Shown here: in pieces, positions 8,399-17,193 of the stretch
Layout: each line of letters starts with the position of its first letter
How positions within the stretch are numbered: position 1 is the first letter of the stretch
NCBI RefSeq assembly: GCF_050337105.1
Contig: NZ_JAKJSQ010000039.1
Span: 1-42,056 of the forward strand
DNA from: Aliivibrio_A kagoshimensis
Lineage (GTDB): Bacteria; Pseudomonadota; Gammaproteobacteria; Enterobacterales; Vibrionaceae
Reading direction: 5' to 3'
Length of the DNA stretch: 42,056 nucleotides
Program-made: the position numbers and the translations under genes
Notes under the pieces: generated by a model
Database searches by the model: none
The model's input: the letters and a program-made list of their open reading frames with translations, nothing else
Told to the model about the DNA's origin: nothing

Positions 8399-9525
8399 AC
8401 GCTCCACTGCGACAGGGAACGCTTAAAATCTTGGTAACCAAACTCGTTCAGTTTTTTAAGTTCTCCACTGCTTTTTTTACAATAAATTGCCGGCATTTTA
8501 AGGCCATTAAACCAGTTGAGCTTCACCATTGTATAACCCGCGCTATCCATAATATTGAGACGTTGACCAATCTTCAACGGCTGTTCAAACTGAGTAACGC
8601 AAAACTGATCACCAGCTAAACAGGAACAACTGCCGATAATATAGTGATGCTCCCCCTGCTCACTCGCCTGCTCAATCGTAGCGGGTTCGTTATAAATCAA
8701 GGTATCCAAACGGTGTGCTTCGGTTGCACTGTCAACAATCGCAGTTTGCACCTCGTTTTCAACCACGTCCACCACCGTCACCACTAAGTCAGTGGTTTTG
8801 GTAATGATCGCCTCACCGGGTTCTAGATAGAGTTGCACATTGTGCTGTTGTGCGAACGCCTTTAACCCGTTCGCTAACCCCTCTAGATCGTAGTCAGGCC
8901 AAGTAAAAAAGACACCGCCCCCCAAACTAACCCAGTCAAGCTTATCAAGTTGTTCACCAAACTGTTCAGAGAGTTGATCCAATAGCTGCACAAATGAGGT
9001 TGCGCATTTATTCTCACAGTTCATGTGAAACATTACACCGTCAATCGTATCGATATTACTCAGTTTAAGCTGATTTTTATGCACTCCTAAACGGGAGTAA
9101 CGGCGGGCAGGATCGGCTAAATCTTGCCCAGCACAACTGACACCTGGATTGAGACGCAAACCAATCGATGCCTTGCCTTCCACCAAATGACGATGGGCCT
9201 CAAGCTGACTTTGCGAGTTAAAAATCAATTTGTCACACAGATCAGCAACTTCCAGTACATCCTCTTCACTATAGCCCACACTATAAGCATGTGTTTCGCC
9301 ACCAAACGTTTCGTGACCCAACTTCACTTCGTAGGGGCCACTGCTGGTTGTGCCATCCAAATAGGGTTTGATAATGTCAAACACCCCCCAGGTTGAAAAG
9401 CACTTGAGAGCAAGCACCAATTTCACACCAGAGAGCGCTTTGAGTCGCTTGGCAATCTCTAAATTAGCCACCAGTTTATTTTCATCAATCAGAAAATAAG
9501 GTGTTTTTAATTCTTGTTCTGTCAT
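8395..9525 (-). CDS. nspC: Carboxynorspermidine decarboxylase
   Basis: PLP-dependent alanine-racemase-fold decarboxylase that converts carboxynorspermidine to norspermidine (also carboxyspermidine to spermidine), the last step of the vibrio polyamine route. The PLP lysine is Lys41 in LVLALKCFS. Further family features are the glycine-rich phosphate loop VSLGGGVFF, YLEPGEAI, and the C-terminal SCSCLAGDQF with the catalytic cysteine. The ATG at 9525 (MTEQELKTP) gives 376-377 residues with a GGAA upstream; an in-frame start at 9555 only adds ten residues without a ribosome site. It is the last gene of the operon, 36 bases after the dehydrogenase. In Vibrio cholerae nspC is needed for normal biofilm formation. 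Confidence 0.96.
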   Translation of the reverse strand: MTEQELKTPYFLIDENKLVANLEIAKRLKALSGVKLVLALKCFSTWGVFDIIKPYLDGTTSSGPYEVKLGHETFGGETHAYSVGYSEEDVLEVADLCDKLIFNSQSQLEAHRHLVEGKASIGLRLNPGVSCAGQDLADPARRYSRLGVHKNQLKLSNIDTIDGVMFHMNCENKCATSFVQLLDQLSEQFGEQLDKLDWVSLGGGVFFTWPDYDLEGLANGLKAFAQQHNVQLYLEPGEAIITKTTDLVVTVVDVVENEVQTAIVDSATEAHRLDTLIYNEPATIEQASEQGEHHYIIGSCSCLAGDQFCVTQFEQPLKIGQRLNIMDSAGYTMVKLNWFNGLKMPAIYCKKSSGELKKLNEFGYQDFKRSLSQWSV

Positions 9526-9561
9526 CGATTTTTCCAGTTCAAATAGGCGCCACACCGACCA

Positions 9562-10806
9562 TTATTTTAAAATATGAATGTGCGGTTGTTTTACTTCTAG
9601 CTCTTGAACATGCCAGTCCAAACCAATCTCAGGCATTAAGGCCAAGAACGGATCAGGGTCAAGCTGCTCCATATTGAACAGCCCTTTGTCACTCCATTGG
9701 CCACGGAAGTAAAGAAGAGCGGCAGTAATCGCTGGAACGCCTGTTGTGTATGAGATGGCCTGATGCTCAACATCCGCATAAGCCACTTCATGGTCAGCAT
9801 TATTGTATAAAAACACACTGCGTTCTTTACCGTCTTTCACACCCTGAACCCAAGTTCCAATGCAGGTTTTTCCGGTGTAGCCAGGAGCCAATGACGTCGG
9901 ATCAGGCAGTAGCGCTTTAAGGACTTTCAACGGTTCAACTACCGTGCCATCGTGCAGAGTGATCGGATCGGGCGATAACAGGCCGATATCACGCATGCAA
10001 TTAAAATAGTTCAGATATGCATCACCAAATCCCATCCAGAATTCGATGCGTTTTGCGGGAATAAACTCTTTCATAGAACGCACTTCGTCGTGCGCCATTG
10101 AGTACACTTTTTGTGAACCAACTAAAGGAAAATCAAACTCAAGCATACGAGTATGGCAAGCCACCTGTTTCCACTCACCGTTCTCCCAGTAAAATGAGTC
10201 TCCTTGGATCTCAAGCATGTTGGTTTCAGGATCAAAGTTAGTCGCAAATTTTTGGCCATGGTCACCAGCATTCACATCCATGACATCAATTGACTCAATC
10301 TCATCAAACAGGTGTTTAACGGCATAAGCTGCAAAAACACTTACTACACCAGGATCAAAACCCGCACCTAAAATGCCCGTAATACCTGCTTGAGCGAACT
10401 TTTCACGGAAAGCCCACTGTGGATCATACGCTTCAGGTACTTGCTGCCCTTCACTGCATAGATCGGTCGCGACCGACGTATCCATGTAAGAGACTTTAGC
10501 TTGGTAACAGGCTTCCATGATCGCGACGTTAACCCACGGAGGCCCCGCATTGATCACCAAATCCGGTTGCAGCTCCTCAATCAAGCTTACCAATGCAGAA
10601 ACATCATCAGCATCAACTTGGCGTGACTCTAACTTTTTACTGCTGTCTTTTAGGTTATTACGCCCTTTAATCGAATGGATGATTTTGTCACACTTAGAGA
10701 GTGTGCGAGAGGCGATGGTAATATCCCCTAATACATCATTATTTTGCGCCGCTTTATGAGCAATAACCCAACCAACGCCACCAGCACCAATTTGTAAAAT
10801 AGACAT
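9562..10806 (-). CDS. Carboxynorspermidine dehydrogenase (saccharopine dehydrogenase family)
   Basis: NADPH-dependent enzyme that joins 1,3-diaminopropane with aspartate semialdehyde and reduces the Schiff base to carboxynorspermidine. It is 414 residues, with a Rossmann nucleotide site at the very N-terminus (QIGAGGVGWVIAH, residues 6-18). The body has family stretches such as DLVINAGPPWVN, GAGFDPGVVSVFAAYAVKH and DVNAGDHGQ. It is the middle gene of the norspermidine operon, 9 bases after the fused aminotransferase-decarboxylase, so translational coupling is likely. It resembles lysine-pathway saccharopine dehydrogenase, but the neighbours decide the assignment. The recommended name is CANSDH; I give no gene symbol because usage varies. 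Confidence 0.95.
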   Translation of the reverse strand: MSILQIGAGGVGWVIAHKAAQNNDVLGDITIASRTLSKCDKIIHSIKGRNNLKDSSKKLESRQVDADDVSALVSLIEELQPDLVINAGPPWVNVAIMEACYQAKVSYMDTSVATDLCSEGQQVPEAYDPQWAFREKFAQAGITGILGAGFDPGVVSVFAAYAVKHLFDEIESIDVMDVNAGDHGQKFATNFDPETNMLEIQGDSFYWENGEWKQVACHTRMLEFDFPLVGSQKVYSMAHDEVRSMKEFIPAKRIEFWMGFGDAYLNYFNCMRDIGLLSPDPITLHDGTVVEPLKVLKALLPDPTSLAPGYTGKTCIGTWVQGVKDGKERSVFLYNNADHEVAYADVEHQAISYTTGVPAITAALLYFRGQWSDKGLFNMEQLDPDPFLALMPEIGLDWHVQELEVKQPHIHILK

Positions 10807-10815
10807 CTCTTTTCC

Positions 10816-13743
10816 TTATATAATTTGTGTGTTGCCGTTGGTTTCAATCTGTTGAGCCAACGCAAGTATTCCATTAAACAGTGATTCAAAATCCGTTAAA
10901 CGTAAACAAGGATTTAAAATGGTTAATTTCAGTGCAGAGCGGCCTGCTACGGTGGTTTCACCAAGCACCGCGATCCCTTTCACTAACGCTTCTGTTCTTA
11001 TTAATCGGTTCATCTCATCAATATGCCCGACGCTTTGATTGCCCTCGCTGCCGACATACTTAAACAGCACAGTAGAGAGAGACGGATCAGCCAACAGTTC
11101 AAATTGGCTACTTTGGTCAACCCATGTGGCTATCTGTTTGGTCTGAATTAACAGGTGGTCAAACATTTCACCCAACTGTTTAGGCCCAACGCACTGCATG
11201 GTCATCAAGACTTTCAAGGCATCAAAACGTCGAGTCGTCGCGATGGATTTGTCCACCAAATTTGGCAGTTCATCATGTTCGCGATTTAAGTAGTCCGCAT
11301 GGTGTAAAAAGTACTTAAAGTGCTTCTTATCTTTGAGCAGAATCGACCCACAACTGATTGGCTGATAAAACAGCTTATGGAAATCAACACTGATCGAATC
11401 TGCTTTCTCTATCCCCTTTAATCGAGCACTATGACTGCTAAGCATCAAAGCTCCACCATAGGCACCATCAACGTGTAACCAGAGCTTTTGCTGCTCGGCA
11501 ATGTCGGACATTGATGCAAGGTCATCAATCGCACCATGATCGGTCGTGCCTGCCGTTGCCACTAACGCAAACGGCAGCAAACCCTCAGACTTCAGGTTGG
11601 CAATGGTGGTCGATAGAGCATCCAGTTTGATGGTGCCATTCAGATCAGTATCAACGCAAACCACAGAGTGTTCACCCAGCCCCATCAACGACGCTGACTT
11701 TTGTACCGTAAAGTGAGATTTGTCTGAACAGAGGATTCGCATTTTACCCGCGTAATCAGGTAAACCCTGCTTTTGAATGTTGTGACCGGTAAGTTGCTCC
11801 GCCGCACAGTCACGAGCAAGTAAAAGGCCCATTAAATTACTTTGTGTGCCCCCGCTGGTCATCACTCCGTCAGACTTGGCGCCTAACTTAAACGTGTCAC
11901 ACGCCCAGTCCAGCACTTTTTGTTCAACATAGGTTGCCGCACTGGCCTGATCCCAAGAGTCCATTGACTGATTCAGGGCACTGATAAACGCTTCCGCTGC
12001 CACCGCAGGCAAGAGTGGAGGAGTATGTAAATGCGCAATGCAATTAGGGTGCTGAACAATGATAGAGTTACGGGCAATTAACTCACCCGTTTGTTCAATC
12101 ACGGTTTCAAGAGGCATCTGTACATCATCAAGGTCCAGCTCATTGATCAATGTCTGCAACTGCTGCGGTTCGAGTCCTGAATAGGGTTGTGTCGCCCCTT
12201 CAAAGACCGATTTTAATACTTGTGTGGTCTGGTTTAGCGCCGATTCAAAGTTATCCGCACCACCTTCTGAAGTTTGAATAAAGTGATGATGCCACGGGTG
12301 ATGATCACCAAGTGATGGCATCTCTATATTCGCATTGGTTTGATTATCCACTAAGGAGTCGATCGCACGCTCAATCACATCAAGGGCAAAGTCTATCTGC
12401 TCATAACTGATGATCAAAGGGGGGAGCAGGCGAAGCACTGAGCCTTGACGTCCGCCTTTCTCAATAATCAGCCCACGCTCTAGTGCCGCTCTTTGGATAT
12501 TTGCGGTTAGATCAGGATCAGCCTCCGGCTCACCAAACTTGTTACGTGCACCGCAAGGTTTGACTATTTCCATGCCAAGCATTAAGCCTTTACCACGTAC
12601 CTCAGCAATGCAGCTGGTTTGACTCGCTATTTTTTCCAACCCTTGTTGAAAATAGTGTCCTGCCTCTTGCGCATATTGAGTTAACCCATCACGAGTGATT
12701 ATCTCTAACGCTTTTGCTCCTGTGGCCATGGCTAACTGGTTGCCACGGAACGTTCCAGTGTGTTCACCAGGTAACCAAGTATCAATCGATTTATCAAACA
12801 CCAACAGTGACATTGGCAAACCGCCACCCACAGCTTTTGAAAGGCAGAGAATATCGGGGGTAACCCCTGACTCTTCAAATGCAAAATTATATCCAGTTTT
12901 ACCGATGCCACACTGGATCTCATCAAAGATTAATAGAATCCCCTGCTCTTTGGTAATCCGACGTAACTCTTGTAACCAAAATGCGGGAGCAGGAATCACT
13001 CCACCTTCGCCTTGGACAGGTTCAACGATAATCGCAGCAGGTTTTTGCACTCCGCTCTCATCGTCACACAACATTCTCTCGATATAACGCAGACTCTGCT
13101 TCGCCCCTTCATCCCCACTCAACCCATAGGGGCAACGTAAACGATAAGGGAAAGGTAAAAAGTGAACGTCAGCCATCAAACCTTGACGTCGCGCTTTGGT
13201 GCTGAGGTTACCCATCATCGCCATCGTGCCATTTGTCATACCGTGGTATGCGCCGTGAAATGCCGCCATGGTATTTCGTCCGGTCGTCTGCTTAGCCAGT
13301 TTGATCGCCGCTTCAACGGCATCGGCTCCAGAAGGTCCACAGAACTGAATACAAGCGTTTCTGGCAAACTCTGTGGGTAAGAAATCTAATATCGCACGCA
13401 TATATCGATCTTTGACTGGCGTTGTGATGTCTAACGTTTGGTACGGCAGACCAGAATCCAGCTGCGTTTTAATTTCGCGATTTATCTCCGGATGGTTATA
13501 GCCCAGCGTTAAGGTGCCCGCTCCAGCTAAACAGTCAAGAAATAACTGACCACGGGTATCTTCTATCAGTGCGCCATACGCCTTTTCGATAGCAATAGGA
13601 ATGCGTCTTGGATACGAACGAACATCCGATTCATTCTGTTGCTGATTAAGGAGTGTTTGATCCGGTTCAAGGTTATATAACCCATTAACAACAGGCACAT
13701 CTAAAGTGTGTGTCATTTTGTCTAAGTCATTAATATTGTTCAT
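10816..13743 (-). CDS. Fused L-2,4-diaminobutyrate:2-oxoglutarate aminotransferase / L-2,4-diaminobutyrate decarboxylase
   Basis: Two PLP enzymes in one 975-residue chain. Residues 45-465 are a class-III aminotransferase that makes L-2,4-diaminobutyrate from aspartate semialdehyde: LIFDEIQCG with Asp274, and PLP lysine Lys303 in LSKAVGGG. Residues 500-965 are a group II decarboxylase that yields 1,3-diaminopropane: HVDGAYGGA with Asp759, and PLP lysine Lys790 in SVDFHKLFYQP. In many bacteria these are separate dat and ddc genes; the fusion is the vibrio form. Both active sites look intact. It is the first gene of the norspermidine operon. The first ATG (13743) has AGG 4 bases upstream; MTHTLD nine codons later is an alternative start. 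A structured leader lies upstream. Confidence 0.95.
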   Translation of the reverse strand: MNNINDLDKMTHTLDVPVVNGLYNLEPDQTLLNQQQNESDVRSYPRRIPIAIEKAYGALIEDTRGQLFLDCLAGAGTLTLGYNHPEINREIKTQLDSGLPYQTLDITTPVKDRYMRAILDFLPTEFARNACIQFCGPSGADAVEAAIKLAKQTTGRNTMAAFHGAYHGMTNGTMAMMGNLSTKARRQGLMADVHFLPFPYRLRCPYGLSGDEGAKQSLRYIERMLCDDESGVQKPAAIIVEPVQGEGGVIPAPAFWLQELRRITKEQGILLIFDEIQCGIGKTGYNFAFEESGVTPDILCLSKAVGGGLPMSLLVFDKSIDTWLPGEHTGTFRGNQLAMATGAKALEIITRDGLTQYAQEAGHYFQQGLEKIASQTSCIAEVRGKGLMLGMEIVKPCGARNKFGEPEADPDLTANIQRAALERGLIIEKGGRQGSVLRLLPPLIISYEQIDFALDVIERAIDSLVDNQTNANIEMPSLGDHHPWHHHFIQTSEGGADNFESALNQTTQVLKSVFEGATQPYSGLEPQQLQTLINELDLDDVQMPLETVIEQTGELIARNSIIVQHPNCIAHLHTPPLLPAVAAEAFISALNQSMDSWDQASAATYVEQKVLDWACDTFKLGAKSDGVMTSGGTQSNLMGLLLARDCAAEQLTGHNIQKQGLPDYAGKMRILCSDKSHFTVQKSASLMGLGEHSVVCVDTDLNGTIKLDALSTTIANLKSEGLLPFALVATAGTTDHGAIDDLASMSDIAEQQKLWLHVDGAYGGALMLSSHSARLKGIEKADSISVDFHKLFYQPISCGSILLKDKKHFKYFLHHADYLNREHDELPNLVDKSIATTRRFDALKVLMTMQCVGPKQLGEMFDHLLIQTKQIATWVDQSSQFELLADPSLSTVLFKYVGSEGNQSVGHIDEMNRLIRTEALVKGIAVLGETTVAGRSALKLTILNPCLRLTDFESLFNGILALAQQIETNGNTQII

Positions 13744-13809
13744 GGAGCCTATCCAATTAATACCCTACTGTTGTCATTTATCATTGATATTAAGAATCAA
13801 TGGCAACGT

Positions 13810-13846
13810 AAAACCATCAACACATGAGAGATGAGTTGATGGTTTT
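13810..13846 (-). promoter_or_regulatory. Perfect 12-bp hairpin in the norspermidine operon leader
   Basis: Arms AAAACCATCAAC (13810-13821) and GTTGATGGTTTT (13835-13846) are perfectly complementary around a 13-base loop. Inside the loop a CAT/ATG pair can extend the stem after one T-T mismatch. In the operon transcript the 3' arm ends in UUUU and then ACG, a weak U-tract, 66 bases before the aminotransferase start codon. It may be an attenuator, an RNA-processing site or, as DNA, a protein-binding palindrome. Confidence 0.65.
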
Positions 13847-13938
13847 CGGGCGCAATAGATGACAAAAATAGATCACCATACATATGGCAATTATTGTTAA
13901 ATTTATAAAATGTTATTTCGAGATATTAAGAGAGGAAC

Positions 13939-14007
13939 TCAAGGCTCAGTAATAATGCGGTCTTCGGTCAGGCAGAAGTTTAAGATTTCTTGGGCAAATG
14001 TCTTCAT
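13939..14007 (-). CDS. Candidate 22-residue leader peptide of the norspermidine operon
   Basis: A short frame starting ATG at 14007 and ending TGA at 13939; the peptide starts MKTFAQEILN and ends EDRIITEP. AGGA sits 8 bases before the ATG, a good ribosome site for so short a frame. It lies 195 bases upstream of the fused aminotransferase-decarboxylase on the same strand, with a 12-bp hairpin between them. No signal peptide, no run of one amino acid. Polyamine and amino-acid operons are often controlled by leader peptides, so regulation by translation of this frame is plausible but unproven. It could also be a chance frame; comparison with related vibrios would settle it. Confidence 0.45.
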   Translation of the reverse strand: MKTFAQEILNFCLTEDRIITEP

Positions 14008-14257
14008 GGTTGGGTTCCTAAAATGAGTGTCCTTCAAACACTATATTTCCCGTCTACTAGTATCTTTGCTCAAACACACTAGTACCTACATAAATATTGA
14101 TGCATAACTCAGTAAAGAGATTGTTATGCGCAGAGTTGCCGAGAATTTATCATAAAGACGTTCATAATCACAACTTATATTCTTATCTGAATGAGTATTT
14201 CAAAGTTTCACTCACAAACGCTTTACAATTCACATTATGAATAGATAATGAATTGCA

Positions 14258-14280
14258 TATAATATAATAAGAACAAGGAG
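14258..14280 (+). promoter_or_regulatory. -10 box and ribosome site of gntR
   Basis: A perfect TATAAT at 14258-14263 and a strong AAGGAG at 14275-14280, 7 bases before the ATG at 14288. The -35 is poor (TTATGA, 14235-14240, 17-base spacer), which suggests weak or activator-dependent transcription. If this -10 is used the 5' leader is only about 20 bases. Confidence 0.5.
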
Positions 14281-14287
14281 CGGTTTT

Positions 14288-14971
14288 ATGTCCTCAAAGA
14301 AAGGACTGGTTTTCAAAACCCGAACCCAAATCGTTGAAGAAGCCATTCGTACTAAAATTCTATCAGGGGAATTTAAAGCAGGCCAGCCACTAAGGCAGGA
14401 TGCCATTGCGAAAGAGTTGGAAGTAAGTCGAATACCAGTAAGAGAAGCGTTAATGCAATTGGAAGTCCAGGGATTGGTGCAATTTGAATCCCATAAAGGG
14501 GCAACCGTTACTGAGCTTTCACCCGAAAAGATTGATGAATTGTTTGCGCTAAGGGCAATTCTTGAGTGTTACGTGCTTGAGCGTGCCATCGTTAATATGA
14601 CGGATATTGATTTAGCCAATATCGAAACCGTGAAATTAAACTTCGAACAAGCGGTCGAGAGCGGTACCAATATTGAAGAGTGGAGTGCGTATAATTACGA
14701 CTTCCACAAAGCGCTTTATCAACCGGCAAACCTTCCAGAATCTATGGACATCGTTTATAGCTTAAACACCAAGTGTGACCGCTATATTCGTATGCAGTTG
14801 CTATTTACGACTGGCATCAAAAAAGCAGAAAGTGAACACCATCGGCTGTTTGAGCTTTGTCAGCAACGAGATGTTGAAGGTGCAAAAGAGCTGTTACGAA
14901 AGCATATTATTGAAGCTGGTCATGCTATTAGAGACTTGTTATTGCAACAAAACGAACCTAGCGATAAATAG
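14288..14971 (+). CDS. GntR-family regulator, FadR/FCD subfamily
   Basis: A 227-residue ligand-responsive DNA-binding protein. The winged helix (residues about 10-78: IVEEAIRTKILSGEFKAGQPL, then IAKELEVSRIPVREALMQLE) is typical GntR. The all-helical FCD effector domain follows (about 90-215), with the metal/ligand residues expected in ELFALRAILE, YDFHKALY and HHRLFELC. It stands alone, ends in a strong terminator, and is followed by a sugar-type ABC operon that it may control. It is also a candidate for the GTATAC palindromes of the hydroxyproline block 11-13 kb away, because FCD regulators often bind such sites (inference). Confidence 0.92.
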   Translation: MSSKKGLVFKTRTQIVEEAIRTKILSGEFKAGQPLRQDAIAKELEVSRIPVREALMQLEVQGLVQFESHKGATVTELSPEKIDELFALRAILECYVLERAIVNMTDIDLANIETVKLNFEQAVESGTNIEEWSAYNYDFHKALYQPANLPESMDIVYSLNTKCDRYIRMQLLFTTGIKKAESEHHRLFELCQQRDVEGAKELLRKHIIEAGHAIRDLLLQQNEPSDK

Positions 14972-14993
14972 AAGTATGAAATAACAGCAACAT

Positions 14994-15022
14994 AAAAAGG
15001 CCGATTAATGTGGCCTTTTTTT
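14994..15022 (+). terminator. Intrinsic terminator of gntR
   Basis: AAAAAGGCC (14994-15002) pairs with GGCC and the following T-run (15012-15022); loop of 9 bases, seven T. It separates gntR from the ABC operon, which must have its own promoter in 15023-15179. Confidence 0.85.
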
Positions 15023-15179
15023 ATTTCTCCGCGCGGCAACACTCCCCCGTCCCTTTTGAACCTCACACTCGCTTCGATACCCATAGAAAAACTTACCCAT
15101 AGATAATATTTTGTTAATTGTAATTGCGGACATTTCATCGCAACAATAGAGCAAGAAGAATTATTTATAGTAGGTAGAA

Positions 15180-16310
15180 ATGGCCAGTCTCACCATCAGT
15201 AATTTATCAAAAAGTTACGGTAAAACCGAAGTACTCAAAGAGATTGATTTACAGATACCGGATAAATCGTTTGTCAGTTTTTTAGGCCCGTCAGGTTGCG
15301 GGAAATCGACTCTCTTACGCTGCATTGCAGGCTTAGAGGAGATTAACTCAGGAGAGATCTCAACGGGTCACCATGCCATTTCACATCTTCCCCCTGCCCA
15401 ACGAAACATCTCAATGGTGTTTCAATCTTATGCACTCTATCCACACATGACGGTTGCGCAAAATATTGGTTACTGTTTAAAGTTAGCGAAAAAAAGTAAA
15501 GCCGATATTGAGCAGCGTGTCACCGCGGTTGCCAAAGCCCTAGAGCTTGAGTCCTACCTATCCCGTAAACCTAGCCAACTCTCTGGAGGTCAGAGACAGA
15601 GGGTTGCGATTGGACGAGCGATTGTGCGTGAGCCGGACGTATTTCTATTTGATGAACCACTATCAAACCTCGATGCTTCAATGCGAGTCACCATGCGAAT
15701 GGAAATAGTCAGACTGCACCAAGAGCTCGATACCACAATGGTATACGTCACTCACGATCAAATAGAAGCCATGACCCTGTCTGACATCGTTGTTGTGTTG
15801 CAAGATGGGGCGATTGAGCAAACCGCCTCACCATTAGAGCTCTACTATCAACCTGCGAACCTTTTCGTTGCCACCTTCATAGGCTCACCCACCATGAACC
15901 TTTTAAGCACTACCGTTGCCGCCATTTCTCACACCACGGTGACTGTTACAGAAAATTACTCCCAAACCCAAACGACTATTCCCGTTCAACCAGGCCACAA
16001 CTGTGCTATTGGCGATGCTCTGACATTAGGTATTCGACCAGAGCACCTTATGGTAGAGACCACGCCTCAAGAGAACGTCTTATTAGGCACTGTCGGGGTA
16101 TTAGAGCGCTTGGGAGGCAATGCAATGCTGTATGTGAAAACGGGCCAAGACACGCCATTGACCATATCAACAGAGAATTTAATTGCCTGTCAGGCGGGAC
16201 AAGAGATCTACATCCGTCTTTCAGGTGAGGATTGTTACCTTTTTACTGGGGATGGAGAGGCTATTCCACGCCCTTTCCCAGACCAACAGTTTCTCGCAGC
16301 CATCGCATAA
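15180..16310 (+). CDS. CUT1-type carbohydrate ABC transporter ATPase (MalK/UgpC family)
   Basis: The 376-residue energising subunit of a sugar importer. Walker A GPSGCGKST (36-44), Q-loop FQSYALYP, signature LSGGQRQR, Walker B VFLFDEP, D-loop SNLDA and switch His in YVTHDQ are all present, followed by a MalK-like C-terminal regulatory/TOBE domain (from about residue 240). First gene of a four-gene operon with two permeases and a binding protein, spaced by 11, 14 and about 50 bases. Such ATPases are often shared by several sugar systems. The substrate cannot be read from sequence; glycerol-3-phosphate, oligosaccharides and other sugars are all possible for this subfamily. AGG lies 6-7 bases before the ATG. 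Confidence 0.93.
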   Translation: MASLTISNLSKSYGKTEVLKEIDLQIPDKSFVSFLGPSGCGKSTLLRCIAGLEEINSGEISTGHHAISHLPPAQRNISMVFQSYALYPHMTVAQNIGYCLKLAKKSKADIEQRVTAVAKALELESYLSRKPSQLSGGQRQRVAIGRAIVREPDVFLFDEPLSNLDASMRVTMRMEIVRLHQELDTTMVYVTHDQIEAMTLSDIVVVLQDGAIEQTASPLELYYQPANLFVATFIGSPTMNLLSTTVAAISHTTVTVTENYSQTQTTIPVQPGHNCAIGDALTLGIRPEHLMVETTPQENVLLGTVGVLERLGGNAMLYVKTGQDTPLTISTENLIACQAGQEIYIRLSGEDCYLFTGDGEAIPRPFPDQQFLAAIA

Positions 16311-16321
16311 GGAGCATTAGC

Positions 16322-17179
16322 ATGAGTCTAGTGAAACGCTCTACTCCCTATAAATTCATAGCCCCTTACTTCGCCATTTTCACGCTATTTTGGTTGTGGC
16401 CGATTGGGTATTCACTCTATTTAACTGTTATGAATACCCGAAGCTTTCCATGGCATTTTGATCTGACCGCCAACTGGGGACGCGTGCTCTTCGATCCTCA
16501 GTTTTGGCAAGCGCTACAAAATACGTTATGGATTGTCTGCTTGCAAACCCCATTAATGTTGGTTATTGCCACCCTACTCGCAGTGATTCTAGCGTCACAA
16601 AAACTCAGATTAAAAGGTTTTTTTCGCTTTGCATTTTTCGCCCCGATTGTGGTGGGTGAAGTCGCCTATTCCGCCATCTTTCGTTTGCTGTTTAATACTG
16701 ATTTAGGTCCGGTCAATAAACTGTTTGATGTGATTGGCCTTGAACCCATCAATTGGTTGTATGAGCCTACTAGCGCCATGGCCGTCATCATTATGGCAGT
16801 CACTTGGCGTTGGACTGGCTACAATGCCATCATTTTATTGGCTGGCTTGCAGAACATTCCCCGAGACCAATACGAAGCTGCTTCATTAGATGGCGCATCA
16901 AAAGTACAACAGTTTTTTCATATTACGCTGCCTCAACTCAAACCAGTGATCCTATTCTGCTTAGTCCTCTCCATTATTGGCAGCCTACAACTCTTTAGTG
17001 AACCTGCCCTAATTACCGCCGGAGGACCAAGTGGCAGTACCACCATGCTGGGTAATTATATGTATAACCAAGGGTTTCGAAGCTTCAACTTTGGTTACGC
17101 CTCGGTCATTGCTTATGTGGTGGTTTTCTTAGCGGTAATCACATCCAGCCTGCAAGTTAAATTGCTGGGTAAAAAGTAA
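16322..17179 (+). CDS. CUT1 ABC transporter permease (MalF/UgpA type)
   Basis: A 285-residue inner membrane permease with about six transmembrane segments, starting with a hydrophobic helix at residues 12-35. The EAA loop that docks to the ATPase is seen as YEAASLDGASKVQQFFHITLP (about 190-210). The chosen ATG at 16322 is preceded by GGAG 8 bases upstream; a longer frame opens at 16232, but it overlaps the ATPase gene by about 80 bases and its extension is an out-of-phase read of that gene. It forms the translocation pore with the next gene product. Confidence 0.93.
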   Translation: MSLVKRSTPYKFIAPYFAIFTLFWLWPIGYSLYLTVMNTRSFPWHFDLTANWGRVLFDPQFWQALQNTLWIVCLQTPLMLVIATLLAVILASQKLRLKGFFRFAFFAPIVVGEVAYSAIFRLLFNTDLGPVNKLFDVIGLEPINWLYEPTSAMAVIIMAVTWRWTGYNAIILLAGLQNIPRDQYEAASLDGASKVQQFFHITLPQLKPVILFCLVLSIIGSLQLFSEPALITAGGPSGSTTMLGNYMYNQGFRSFNFGYASVIAYVVVFLAVITSSLQVKLLGKK

Positions 17180-17193
17180 AGGAGATGACGCAC

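Larger units (their letters stand above)
13744..14287. other. Divergent control region of the norspermidine operon and gntR
   Basis: A 544-base region without a large gene. From the operon side it holds a 12-bp hairpin (13810-13846), a 12-base imperfect palindrome CCATA-CA-TATGG (13876-13887), a candidate 22-codon leader peptide (13939-14007), two ACTAGT sites about 30 bases apart near 14050-14090, and the gntR promoter at the right end. The base composition is AT-rich. Confidence 0.6.

Noticed and set aside
13799..13885. A 28-codon minus-strand frame spanning the norspermidine leader hairpin
   Set aside because: It has no ribosome site and its codons are fixed by the hairpin arms; the frame at 14007 with AGGA is the better leader candidate.
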